DNA from: UBA4416 sp038327195
GTDB taxonomy: Bacteria; Bacteroidota; Bacteroidia; B-17B0; Aurantibacillaceae
NCBI GenBank assembly: GCA_038327195.1
Contig: JBBQKU010000016.1
Coordinates: 1-64,000 of the forward strand
Reading direction: 5' to 3'
Length of the DNA stretch: 64,000 bases
Part shown: in pieces, positions 45,325 to 55,800 of the stretch
Numbering within the stretch: the first letter of the stretch is position 1
How the letters are laid out: the number at the start of each line of letters is the position of its first letter
The notes under the pieces: model-generated
What the model was told of the DNA's origin: nothing
What the model saw: only the letters and a program-made list of their open reading frames with translations
Databases searched by the model: none
Program-made: the position numbers and the translations under genes

Positions 45325-46089
45325 CTATTTAAACATTGCTTTTATTTTTCTAACGTTTTCTTCTACGTGTCTATGCGGTATATATTTTAAATCGGGCAAC
45401 TCGGTTTTCAATATATTAATTTCTTCTTGTGTCAAATGAAAAGCCCAATTTAATGTTTTTAATTTTTTTAAATTGTAAATAGGGGCAATGTTTTCATCAG
45501 TTGATTTAACCATAAGAATACTTAAATAAATAAGATTGGTTAATTCGCTTATTGGTTTAAAATTTAAAATATTTTGTTTAACGGTCATGCCACCTTCAAT
45601 TGATAGAAACTTTAAGTTCTTTAAGTTTTTTATAATTGAAAAATCAGATATGTTTTTGAAATTTTCAATTACTAGTGCTTCGAGGTTTGTCATTTTACCT
45701 ATTGGTTCGATACTTTCTATTTTTGAAGAGTCGCCAATTCTTAAATACTTTAGATTCTTAAGATTAGATATTTTGTCTAAAGATTTAATACTACTGGTCT
45801 TAATATTTAGACCAACGAGTTGGTCTAAAGAACAAGCACTATCAAAGATGTCTTGTGTGATTTTGGTTGTAAACCAAAGCATGTTTATGTTGTTGCAAGT
45901 TGGTAGAAATTGAACCCAATCTTTAACTAATTGTTTCTGGTCTACCGACGATAAAGTTATACGTTGAGTGCAAGCAATATTTGTTGACGTTTCGCCATTG
46001 TACTCAGAGATCTTTGAAATACTGTTTGGCGGAAAGTTGTTTTCTCTGTCCCAGTTCCAAAAGCCATATTCAATTTGTTTTTCTGTCAT
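45325..46089 (-). CDS. Leucine-rich-repeat protein of unknown function
   Basis: 254 residues. Four to five LRR units of about 22-25 residues lie between about 85 and 235 ('LKNLKYLRIGDSSKIESI', 'MTNLEALVIENFKNISDF', 'LKNLKFLSIEGG', 'LTNLIYLSIL', 'LKKLKTLNWAF'). The N-terminal 80 residues ('YGFWNWDRENNFPPNSISKI') do not resemble a known domain. No signal peptide or membrane segment, so it is probably a cytosolic binding protein. It is bounded by a perfect 9-bp inverted repeat (GTTATGCGG / CCGCATAAC) and carries the cassette-like element downstream. Confidence 0.75.
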   Translation of the reverse strand: MTEKQIEYGFWNWDRENNFPPNSISKISEYNGETSTNIACTQRITLSSVDQKQLVKDWVQFLPTCNNINMLWFTTKITQDIFDSACSLDQLVGLNIKTSSIKSLDKISNLKNLKYLRIGDSSKIESIEPIGKMTNLEALVIENFKNISDFSIIKNLKNLKFLSIEGGMTVKQNILNFKPISELTNLIYLSILMVKSTDENIAPIYNLKKLKTLNWAFHLTQEEINILKTELPDLKYIPHRHVEENVRKIKAMFK

Positions 46090-46130
46090 ATTGTGGGTGT
46101 CCTAAAATGCCGCATAACTTACTTATAGGG

Positions 46131-46186
46131 CTGATAAAATGCGACATATACAACATACATGTGTTGTATATGTCGCATTTTATCAG
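46131..46186. repeat. Perfect 25-bp inverted repeat (6-base loop)
   Basis: Arms 46131-46155 and 46162-46186 are exact reverse complements over 25 bp, starting CTGATAAAATGCG; the loop is TACATG. It lies between the ftcD stop (46230) and the LRR gene start (46089). There is no T-run on either side, so it is not a standard terminator. Confidence 0.85.
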
Positions 46187-46229
46187 TCTTATTTATATCA
46201 GTAAATATATTCATTTATTCCTTAAACCA

Positions 46230-47918
46230 TTAAATACCAATTTTAGTATTTACAATTTTTAAAATTTCAGTTTCTAATGCTATGGTTTTTAATTCAATCT
46301 CTTTTCCTTTAGCAATAATATCGGTAACATACGTTTTATCGTCGTAACCACTTGCATTAATACGAACATTCATAAATGCGCCCATTACTGCACTACGCGC
46401 ACACAATGCACCAACTCCTGCATCTGTTACCGAATTTGGATTTCCAATTTCTACCATCACTTTTGTTACGGCCATACTTTCATATGACAATTGCATTACT
46501 TTAAACGGAATTTCAATGGCAAACTTAGTAGCCTCTTGTATTGCCATTTTACGGTTTGCTTTTTCTTCATCCGTTCCTTTTGGTAAACCAAAAGCAGTCA
46601 TTATTTTATTAAAGGCAGCTGTATCGGCATCTACCAGTTTTGTTAATTCATCTTTATAGTATTGTCCTTTTTCTGCCCATTGGCTAAATTCTTCCCATTT
46701 ATCATCCCAACCTTTTTTGTGAGACGATAAATTAGCTACCATCGTTGCTAAAGAAACACCCAAAGCACCAATGTATGCTGAAATTGAACCGCCACCAGGC
46801 GCAGGACTTTCACTTGCTGTTTCATCTGCAAAATCAGTCAAGGTCATAGTTACTAATTTGCTATCTGCTTTGTTTTTTAGTAAATATTCAATAATGCGTT
46901 CTTCTGGGTTAAATGGCGCTAACTCATCTAAACCCATTGTTTTAATCGCTATTTTAATTAATTCTTTTTCCGAAACACCAACCGAGCGTTCTTGTTTTAA
47001 TAAAAAATATTTACCGGCATCTATTAATGATTTTAAAGGCACCAATCCAACTAATTCTGAACCCGTTACTCTAATTCCTCTTTCGGTAGCTTTTTTACAA
47101 ACTTCATCAAAAGCAATGTGTAAAGGTGTGATATTAATGTTGGTTAAATTCATAGATATTTGTGCAACACCATATTCTTCAATAAACCAACCTATTGCTT
47201 TTACTGATTTTAAACTTCCTGGAATATTAACGGGGTTTCCTTTTTCATCATTTACAATTTTTCCGTTTATAGAATTGCCTTCGCGTTTTACACGTCCGGC
47301 TTCTCTCACATCAAAAGCTATCGAATTTGCACGGCGTGTTGATGTTGTATTTAAATTTACATTATATGCTACTAAAAAATCGCGAGCTCCAATTACAGTT
47401 GCGCCTCGTTTGGCATCATATTCTGCTGGGCCAAAATCGGGCTTCCATTCTGGTAATTTTATTTTTTTAAAGAACCCTTCGTATTCTCCTGCTCTAATTA
47501 CCGACAAATTATTTCTGCTGGCATTTGGCTGAGCTGCCTCGTATAAATAAGCCGGAATTGAAAGCTCTTCCCCTACTCTTTTTGCTAATTTCACAGCCCA
47601 TTTTGCTGTTTCTTCCATACTAATATTAGCAATAGGTATTAACGGACACACATCCGTTGCGCCCATTCTTGGATGTTCGCCTTTATGTTTGCTCATATCA
47701 ATTAACTCACCTGCTTTTTTAATAGCTACAAAAGCAGCATCAATTACTGCTTGTGGTGTGCCCACAAAAGTAACCACGGTGCGGTTTGTAGCTTTTCCTG
47801 GATCTACATTTAATAAACGAACACCGTCAATTTTCTCAATTTCATTGGTAATTTGAGTAATGATTGATAAATCAATTCCTTCCGAAAAATTAGGAACACA
47901 TTCTATTAATTGTTGCAT
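46230..47918 (-). CDS. ftcD: Bifunctional glutamate formimidoyltransferase / formimidoyltetrahydrofolate cyclodeaminase
   Basis: 562 residues, a fusion of two enzymes. The N-terminal formimidoyltransferase part (about 1-300) begins 'LIECVPNFSEGID' and includes 'HKGEHPRMGATDVCPLIP' and 'RVTGSELVGLVP'. The C-terminal cyclodeaminase part (about 350-560) includes 'ASESPAPGGGSISAYIGALG'. Together they transfer the formimino group from histidine-derived N-formimino-glutamate to tetrahydrofolate and release ammonia. No other hut genes are nearby. The stop is followed by the 46131-46186 palindrome. Confidence 0.95.
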   Translation of the reverse strand: MQQLIECVPNFSEGIDLSIITQITNEIEKIDGVRLLNVDPGKATNRTVVTFVGTPQAVIDAAFVAIKKAGELIDMSKHKGEHPRMGATDVCPLIPIANISMEETAKWAVKLAKRVGEELSIPAYLYEAAQPNASRNNLSVIRAGEYEGFFKKIKLPEWKPDFGPAEYDAKRGATVIGARDFLVAYNVNLNTTSTRRANSIAFDVREAGRVKREGNSINGKIVNDEKGNPVNIPGSLKSVKAIGWFIEEYGVAQISMNLTNINITPLHIAFDEVCKKATERGIRVTGSELVGLVPLKSLIDAGKYFLLKQERSVGVSEKELIKIAIKTMGLDELAPFNPEERIIEYLLKNKADSKLVTMTLTDFADETASESPAPGGGSISAYIGALGVSLATMVANLSSHKKGWDDKWEEFSQWAEKGQYYKDELTKLVDADTAAFNKIMTAFGLPKGTDEEKANRKMAIQEATKFAIEIPFKVMQLSYESMAVTKVMVEIGNPNSVTDAGVGALCARSAVMGAFMNVRINASGYDDKTYVTDIIAKGKEIELKTIALETEILKIVNTKIGI

Positions 47919-48051
47919 AGTCAGTTTTTTGACTTTAAAAGTAATTAAAATCAGATGTATTTGTTAGTACATTTAATTAACAATGGATTATTAAATAACA
48001 ATAATTTTAGTGAGTTTATCGTTTACAATTTGACTCTATATTTACTCATAA

Positions 48052-49374
48052 TTGAATCCAAATTCGCACATATTAATTTATACTCATAAAATTACGCCTC
48101 GCGTAAAATATATTTTTAATTTAATTTTTAAAGATTATTTAGGCCTAACTTTTAATTTAACAACGAGTATCGATGAATTTAAAGAATACGAAGGCTATAA
48201 ATTCTCCTACACAAACCAAGATTTTGAATCTAATTTTCATATTGCAGGTCATACCTTATTATTTGAATCAGGAATTAGGGAACAAACCATTCAATTTCAA
48301 AATCATGAAACGTATTTAAAATATTTTTTTAAAACCTATAAAAATAGCTTACCGTTTGATGTGTTTGCAGCTTCCTTTTATTTAATAAGCCGCTATGAAG
48401 AATATTTACCATTTATGCCAGACGCCTTTAATCGGTATGAGTTTGAAAATAGCTTAGCTTACCAATATGATTTTTTAAAAATTCCATTGGTCAATGTTTG
48501 GTTAAATGAATTTGAATTGGTTCTTAAATTAAAATTTCCAAAATTAGAAATAACACATCGCGCATATAATTACGTTTCAACTATAGATATTGATAATGCC
48601 TATAAATACAAGCAAAAGGGACTCATGCGCCATATTGGTGGTTATTTAAAAGCGATTATTTCATTTAATAAAAATGACATCATCGATAGAACATCTGTGA
48701 TATTAAAAAAAGTGAAAGACCCATTTGATTCTTATGCTCATCAATTACGGATTCAAGAAAAATATCATTTAGATGTTATTTATTTTTTTCTGTTAGGAGA
48801 TTATGGCGTAAATGATAAAAACCATCCTTCCAATAATGTCAATTTTCAAAATTTAATTAAACATTTATTCGATTATTCAAAAGGTGGTATTCATCCATCT
48901 TTTGGGTCAAATCAAAACGTAGAACAAGTGAAAATTGAAGTGAATCGCTTAGCACGAATTTCGCACAGAGATGTGTATAATTCTCGTCAACATTTTTCGA
49001 TGCTTCGATTTCCTGAAACCTATGCTAACTTATTAGAAATTGGGATTACCAATGATTATTCGATGGGCTACTCAAACAATAATGGTTTTAGGGCAAGTTA
49101 CTGCATGCCTTTTTATTGGTATGATTTAGATGATGAATTAGAAACTGGTTTAAAAATTCACCCATTTTGTATTTCAGAAACTTCTTTAAGATATAAAGAC
49201 GGAGCAAAACCAAAAACAATTGTAGAAGTTGCAAAACCTTTAATAGATTATGTAAAAAAATACAATGGCGAATTAGTAACTATTTTTCATAATGATACCA
49301 TGGGAACAGCACAAGAATGGTTGGATTGGAATAATGCCTATGAAGATATTGTAAAACAAAGTATTACAAAATAA
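48052..49374 (+). CDS. Polysaccharide-deacetylase-like protein, first of two paralogues
   Basis: 440 residues, start TTG at 48052. N-terminal part (about 1-150) begins 'ILIYTHKITPRVKYIFNLIF' and contains 'FYLISRYEEYLP'; I take this as the DUF7033-type domain that precedes NodB-like folds in Bacteroidota. The C-terminal part (about 170-420) has 'YVSTIDIDNAY' (the metal or catalytic Asp pair), 'GGIHPSFGSN' (His) and 'LVTIFHNDT' (His), matching NodB deacetylase spacing. A role in sugar N-deacetylation of a surface polysaccharide is inferred. The second paralogue starts 6 bp after its stop. Confidence 0.75.
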   Translation: MNPNSHILIYTHKITPRVKYIFNLIFKDYLGLTFNLTTSIDEFKEYEGYKFSYTNQDFESNFHIAGHTLLFESGIREQTIQFQNHETYLKYFFKTYKNSLPFDVFAASFYLISRYEEYLPFMPDAFNRYEFENSLAYQYDFLKIPLVNVWLNEFELVLKLKFPKLEITHRAYNYVSTIDIDNAYKYKQKGLMRHIGGYLKAIISFNKNDIIDRTSVILKKVKDPFDSYAHQLRIQEKYHLDVIYFFLLGDYGVNDKNHPSNNVNFQNLIKHLFDYSKGGIHPSFGSNQNVEQVKIEVNRLARISHRDVYNSRQHFSMLRFPETYANLLEIGITNDYSMGYSNNNGFRASYCMPFYWYDLDDELETGLKIHPFCISETSLRYKDGAKPKTIVEVAKPLIDYVKKYNGELVTIFHNDTMGTAQEWLDWNNAYEDIVKQSITK

Positions 49375-49380
49375 AAGCCG

Positions 49381-50682
49381 TTGATTTTAATTTATACACA
49401 TACTATATCTAATCGTTTTAAATACGTTGCTGAATTAATTTTTAAATCTGTTTTAAATAGTAATTACGAATTAACAGATGATTTAAATTATTTTCAATCG
49501 AAAGAAATTCCTAAAATTGCTTATACAACAACTCCTACAAATACTCCAGTTTTTATTTATTCAAATCCTATTTTGTTTGAAACCGAAATTAAAGCACAAT
49601 TACCAATTGCCAATAAAGAGTTTGAAGATTTTCCTAAGTTTTTTGCATCTTCTACATCCGATTTTTTAGGCTACGATATTTTTGCAATGGTATTTTATTT
49701 CGCAAGTCGTTATGAAGAATATTTACCAACTGAAACCGATAAACACCAGCGATTTCAAGCAGAAAACAGCATTGCATTTCAATATAATTGTTTACATATA
49801 CCCTTTTTAAATAATGCGATTTTAGATTTTTCAAAAAAACTAAAACAAGCATTTCCTAATTTGAAATTCAAAAAACGCTCGTTTAATTTTCTTTCAACTA
49901 TTGATATTGATAATGCTTTTGCTTATGCCAATAAAGGAATACAAAGAAACTTAGGTGGTTTTGTAAAGGATGTTTTTACATTACGTTTTAAAAATGCGGT
50001 TGAAAGAGTTGCAAGTAATCTGAACGAAAAAAAAGACCCTTACAATACATTTGAACAAATTAATCAATTAAGCGATGAAACAAAAACCGCTTTACACTAC
50101 TTTGTATTAATTGGTGATTATAGCGATTATGATAAAAATCCTCATTTCGAAAACAAGCAATTTCAGCATTTATTAAAATCACTATCAAGTAAATTTAAGT
50201 TGGGTTTACATCCATCTTATTTTGCATTTTCGAAACCAGAAAAAATAAAGGAAGAGCTTATTCGTTTAGAATCTATTACTTCAAAAAAAATAACCTCAGC
50301 GCGCTGTCATTTTTTACGAATTAATTTCCCTGAAACTTACCGCACATTTATTAATCAAGGCATAACTGATGATTATACCATGATTTACGCTTCGCAATGT
50401 GGCTTTAGAACTGGATTATGTATGCCCTATCAATGGTTTGATTTAGATCGAAACGAGCAAACTCCATTAACCATACATACAAGTGTGATGATGGAAGGAA
50501 CGTTGAGAGATTATAATAAATTAAGTTCGCAACATGCATTAAACAATGCTTTGCAATTATTGACTGAAGTAAAAAAGCATGGTGGCGAATTTATTTCTAT
50601 ATTTCACAACGATAGTTTTACAAAAAATAATTCAGAATGGGTAAAACTATATCAAACCATTTTAAAAGAAAGTAAACTATAA
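49381..50682 (+). CDS. Polysaccharide-deacetylase-like protein, second paralogue
   Basis: 433 residues, start TTG at 49381 (MILIYTHTISNRFKYVAELIF), aligned exactly with the first paralogue's 'ILIYTHKI'. Corresponding motifs: 'FYFASRYEEYLPT', 'FLSTIDIDNAFAYANKG', 'LGLHPSYFAFSK' and 'FISIFHNDSF'. The pair are clearly related but diverged over most of the length, so the duplication is old. asnB starts 4 bp downstream, making a three-gene transcript for probable cell-surface polysaccharide modification. Confidence 0.75.
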   Translation: MILIYTHTISNRFKYVAELIFKSVLNSNYELTDDLNYFQSKEIPKIAYTTTPTNTPVFIYSNPILFETEIKAQLPIANKEFEDFPKFFASSTSDFLGYDIFAMVFYFASRYEEYLPTETDKHQRFQAENSIAFQYNCLHIPFLNNAILDFSKKLKQAFPNLKFKKRSFNFLSTIDIDNAFAYANKGIQRNLGGFVKDVFTLRFKNAVERVASNLNEKKDPYNTFEQINQLSDETKTALHYFVLIGDYSDYDKNPHFENKQFQHLLKSLSSKFKLGLHPSYFAFSKPEKIKEELIRLESITSKKITSARCHFLRINFPETYRTFINQGITDDYTMIYASQCGFRTGLCMPYQWFDLDRNEQTPLTIHTSVMMEGTLRDYNKLSSQHALNNALQLLTEVKKHGGEFISIFHNDSFTKNNSEWVKLYQTILKESKL

Positions 50683-50686
50683 TCGT

Positions 50687-52582
50687 ATGTGTGGCATTGC
50701 TGGCATAATTCATAAACAAAAAGATGGTTCAATAAAAGAATCCATTTTTGATATGAGCCAAGCTATAAAACATCGCGGACCCGATGGAGAAGGATTTACT
50801 TTTTTTTCTGAATCAATTGAAATACCTGCTTTTAGCAACGAAACGCCAAAAGTAAATTGTGAAAGTAATCGCTTTTTATTTAATCCAAAAAAGTCATTAG
50901 AAAGCGTAAGCACTAATTATACCATGGCGTTTGCGCACAGAAGGCTTTCTATCATTGATTTATCAGAAAGTGGACACCAACCCATGTGTGATATTTCATC
51001 AAATTATTGGATTACTTTTAATGGCGAAATTTTTAATTACCTCGAATTAAAAAAAGAATTAACACTTAAAGGACACACATTTTTAACACAAACAGATACT
51101 GAAGTTGTATTGGCTTCTTATAAAGAATGGGGAACAGATTGCTTGCAAAAATTTAATGGAATGTGGGCATTTGCACTTTATGATAAAACTAAACAACTCG
51201 TTTTTTGTGCAAGAGATAGAGTTGGTGTAAAACCATTTTACTTTATTAATACAAACACAAGCTTTGCATTTGCCAGCGAACAAAAGGCATTTTTAAAATC
51301 AGGATTATTGAAATTTGAAGTTAATGAACCTCAACAAATCGATTTTTTAATAAATGCAAAATTAGAAACTACCGAACAAAGTTTATTTAAAGGTATTTAT
51401 GAATTAAAGCCTGCTCATTATTTACTTTATCATTTAAAATCTACTGATTTTGAAATAAAAGAATATTATGATATTTCGACTCAAACTAAAATTCAAAAAA
51501 CAGAAAGTGAAATTATTAACGATATTGAAACTAAATTAAAACACGCCATTGCGTTAAGGTTAAGAAGCGATGTTGAAATTGGCTCTTGCTTAAGCGGTGG
51601 ATTAGATAGTTCGATTATTGCAGGGATCATTAAAAACTTACAACCCAATACTAATTTAAAATTATTTACGGCAGTTTTCCCAAGCGAAACCTTTGATGAA
51701 AGCAGTTATGCTAAGCAAGTGTCAAATTTTGTAAATGGAAGTTGGTTTACGGTAAGTCCAACGGAGACAGAGTTTTTTAGAGATATTGAAACCTTAAACT
51801 ATTCTCAAGATTTACCAATTTGGAGCACGAGTACTTATTCGCAATACCGCGTAATGAAATTAGCATCCGAACAAAACATTAAGGTGTTATTGGACGGACA
51901 AGGCGCTGATGAACTTTTTGGTGGTTATACGCATCATTATTTTGCTTTATGGAAAGAAATGTCGATGGCTTCTAAATTAAAAAACATCAATGCGTCGAAA
52001 CAAACCGTTCAAAATCCATTTTTAAGTTTCGGAAAACAGCTCTTAAAAGAAACCTGTCATTTAGGCGTTAATTATTCTAATTATTTTAATCCAGATTTTC
52101 AAGTAAATGCTAAAACTGAAACCACAATTTTTAGTAATACACTCAATCAACAATTAAAAAATGACTATAACGGTAATTTAAAATCCTTTTTAAAGTGCGA
52201 AGACCGTTGCAGTATGGCTTTTGGCATCGAAAGCCGAGTTCCATTTGCTGATGATGTTGAATTAGTTGATTATTTATTTTCGGTTAGTGGCAATCAAAAA
52301 ATTAAAAACGGAGTTTCTAAGTATTTATTAAGAGAAGCGGCCAAACAATACATTCCTGAAAAAATATATAAACGCACCGATAAAATTGGATTTGAAACGC
52401 CTGTTTCTAAATGGTTTACAAATCACAAAAAAGAAATGCTCGATGTTATTACAGAGCAATTAGATTTCATTAATCATGCGTTCTTATTTTCAAATTTCAA
52501 TATTCTAATAAGTCAAAAACCAAGTTTCCTATTACGCTTATATTCATTAGCAATTTGGAAGAAAGCATTTAATGCTATTTAA
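50687..52582 (+). CDS. asnB: Asparagine synthase (glutamine-hydrolysing)
   Basis: 631 residues. Class II amidotransferase with the nucleophile Cys2 (MCGIAGI) and 'YWITFNGEIFNYLELKKEL', followed by the synthetase domain with PP-loop SGGLDSS in 'SCLSGGLDSSIIAGII' and 'LLDGQGADELFGGY'. Standard AsnB makes asparagine from aspartate; homologues in polysaccharide clusters amidate sugars or sugar acids. The position after two deacetylase-like genes makes the second role possible, but the motifs do not decide it. Confidence 0.93.
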   Translation: MCGIAGIIHKQKDGSIKESIFDMSQAIKHRGPDGEGFTFFSESIEIPAFSNETPKVNCESNRFLFNPKKSLESVSTNYTMAFAHRRLSIIDLSESGHQPMCDISSNYWITFNGEIFNYLELKKELTLKGHTFLTQTDTEVVLASYKEWGTDCLQKFNGMWAFALYDKTKQLVFCARDRVGVKPFYFINTNTSFAFASEQKAFLKSGLLKFEVNEPQQIDFLINAKLETTEQSLFKGIYELKPAHYLLYHLKSTDFEIKEYYDISTQTKIQKTESEIINDIETKLKHAIALRLRSDVEIGSCLSGGLDSSIIAGIIKNLQPNTNLKLFTAVFPSETFDESSYAKQVSNFVNGSWFTVSPTETEFFRDIETLNYSQDLPIWSTSTYSQYRVMKLASEQNIKVLLDGQGADELFGGYTHHYFALWKEMSMASKLKNINASKQTVQNPFLSFGKQLLKETCHLGVNYSNYFNPDFQVNAKTETTIFSNTLNQQLKNDYNGNLKSFLKCEDRCSMAFGIESRVPFADDVELVDYLFSVSGNQKIKNGVSKYLLREAAKQYIPEKIYKRTDKIGFETPVSKWFTNHKKEMLDVITEQLDFINHAFLFSNFNILISQKPSFLLRLYSLAIWKKAFNAI

Positions 52583-52801
52583 TAATTAAATCACATTATC
52601 TTAATCTCTTCATATTCGACTATTTCTATTTTTGACGCGTAATAAATTATAACTCTAAAAAAACTAAAAACGTTTAGACTTATAGTATAGTGTGAAATCA
52701 TTTAATCAATTATTAAAAGGGTGGTTTTAGCTATTTAAAATCTTATTATTTGAATATAAATTCACTATTATTGTAATGCTACCCCTTATAACTATAAAAC
52801 T

Positions 52802-55800
52802 ATGGAAACTTTAAACAAAAAAATAAAAGCCTATTTAGTAATATGCTTTTTAGCTATTTCTTCTTTTACATTTGGCCACTCTGTTCAGGTGGCATATTGC
52901 GTAAATTGTAATGGAGATTTACGTGTGTATGTAGAACACTGGCACGCCACAGAACCTATTACTTCAACCACAATGAATCTTAACTTAACGGTTGGTGGTG
53001 TTGTAACTTCAATTTCTGGGGTCCCATCGGGAGGGCTGTATGGTGTTCCTTTTAGTGCTTTACCAGGATGTGCAACTCCAGCTACTGTTTTTGGATCATG
53101 TCCAGGAAGTGCAAATACTTATAATGATTGGATTTATTATGATTTTTTCGGAGTACCTGCTGGTGTTCCTATCACAATTACAGTTATTTCTGGAAGTACC
53201 GCTTTTACAATGGATGGTTGTGGTATGTATCCAGCAGTTACTGCTCCGTTTACTATTCCTACAAGTGTGGCTCCGGCATTCGTTAGTCAAACAGTTTGTG
53301 GTGGGTCTAACTTCCTTTCAACTATTTTTAGCGATCCTACAAAAACAACTTGGACAAACAGTAATCCTGCAATTGGCTTAGCCGCTAGCGGATCTGGTAA
53401 TATTGGAAGTTTTACAGCAAATACCTTTACTACAGTTCAAACGGCAGTAATCACAGTTTCAACTCAATGTTATGTTACTACTTTTACCTTAACCGTTAAT
53501 CCTGCTCCAAATCCTAATTTTACGTTTCCAGCCCCAGTTGGTGGTAAATTTTGTAAGGGAACGACTATCCCATTTTCATTAGTAAATTCATTTAATATTG
53601 CCACCACAAATTGGTCGTTTGGAGATGGAGGAACCTCCTCCTTACCTGGCCCCAGCCATACGTATACTGCAAACGGAACTTATGTCGTCCAATTAAATAT
53701 TACCCCTTCGGTTGGCACATGTACCGCTATGAGTACGCAAACAATTTCCATTTATACACCAACCGCTAATTTTAGTGTTGCAAATTCCTGCCTAAATACC
53801 TCATCAACATTTACAAATTCGAGTACATCGCCCGCCATATTTGCTGCACAAATTTATAATTATGGAGATGGGACGCCTAATGGTGCCTCTGCATCCCACA
53901 CATATAGCGCTACAGGAACATACACTGTAAAATTGGTAGTTACGGACGCTAATTTATGTAAGGATTCCATTAATAAAGTAATCGTGATTTCTCCAAATCC
54001 TATAATTGCTTTTTCAACCAATAGCGTTTGTTTGGGCTCTACAACCTCTTTCACAAACACAACAACAGTTCCATTGCCTAGTACAATTACAACCTGGGCA
54101 TGGGATTTTGACAATAATGGATCGGTAGATAATGCTACACAAAATCCTACTAATTTATTTGCTACTTCAGGTACATTTAGCGTTGAGTTAAAAGCAATTA
54201 CAAATAATGGATGTAAAGACAGTTTAATTGTACCCGTAATTGTGAATGCCATACCAACCGCCACCTTTACTCCGATAAATGCCTGTGAAGGAGCTACTAT
54301 CGCATTAAACAATACCTCTAATATACCAGCACCTGATAATATTAGTATATATGCTTGGAGTTTTGGAGCTGGTGCATTGCCATTATCAACGAGTAGTGTT
54401 TTAAATCCAATTGGATTAAATTATTTATCGAGTGGGGTAAAAACAATTACACTTACTATAACTGCCAACACAACCTGTACTGCTACAATAACTCAAACGG
54501 TGACGGTATATCCTACTCCAGTTTCAAGTTTTAGTGCCACATCAGTTTGCCAAGCAACAGCAACAGCATTTACTGATTTATCAACTACAGGAACAGGAAC
54601 CATTAATGCATGGAGTTGGGATTATACAAATGATGGAGCGCCAGATAATACAACCCAAAATCCAACTTTTACTTTTCCAAGTTCAGGAACATACACTACA
54701 GCGCTAACTGTAACATCAAGTAATTTATGTGTAAACACTACAACGATGTTAATAAATGTTTGGGGACATACAATTCCAAATTTCTCTCCTGATAATGTTT
54801 GTTATGGAGCAGCAACCACATTTACTAATTTCACAAATATCACCACAAATCCTAATGTTGGTTCTGCTCCATCATATATTTGGGACTTTGCTGATGGTAC
54901 AGCAACTGTTACTACTACAAATCCTTCTCATACTTATACCTTAGGAGCAAACATCAATGCAATTTATAACGTTACTCTAACATCTACTTCAAGTCATGGA
55001 TGTGTTGATGTGATTTCGAAAAACGTAAATGTATATTCTATTCCTACAGCTTCATTTACTTCTGACTCGGTATGTTTTGGATCTCCAACTCATTTATTAG
55101 ATGCAAGTAATGGAAATGGAAACACCGTGAATGGATATTCTTGGGATTTTTCAAGCAATGGAACAGTTGATGTTACAGGTCTATCAAATCCTAACTTTAC
55201 GTTTCCTTCAGCTGGTAGTAATTTAGTAACATACACAGCTAGTTCAACTCCTACTCTTGGTCTTACTTGTTATAATTCAACAAATACTATTACCGTTTGG
55301 GTAAACCCTTTGCCAAATGCAAATTTCACGTTTGTAAATAGATGTATTAATGCCCAACCAAATACATTTGATGCTAGTTCATCAACTATTTCTGTAGGTA
55401 CAAATACAGCCTACGCTTGGTCATATGCTGATGCAGGAACTGGAACAGGAATAACACCAACACATAATTATGCTTTAGCAGGAACTTATAATGTAACGTT
55501 AACCGTAACTTCAGATAAAGGCTGTCAAAGTAAAATTGTTAAACCTGTTGATGTTTACCAAAAACCAATCATGAGTGTTTCAAATTCTAATGCCTGTTTA
55601 ACGAAGGTTATGACATTTACGGCTAACACTTTACCAGGAAGTGGAACTGTGAGTAATTGGTTTTGGGATGTAAATAACACAATAAACACAATTGAATTAA
55701 GTGGACAATCAAACAGTTTTATTTTTCCTGCATCAGGAAACCAAACAGTTACCTTAGTTTCGGAAACAACAAATGGTTGTAGAGATACTCTTAAGAAAAT

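Noticed and set aside
46131..46186. Intrinsic terminator for ftcD
   Set aside because: Neither arm is followed by a T-run, and the stem is far longer and less GC-rich than the terminators seen elsewhere in the window. It remains possible as an unusual one.
46771..47532. Open frame of 253 codons on the plus strand opposite ftcD
   Set aside because: It is the complement of a clear ftcD coding region with full motifs; no independent family resemblance.
53860..54312. Open frame of 150 codons opposite the PKD protein
   Set aside because: It is antisense to well-supported PKD domains and has no features of its own.
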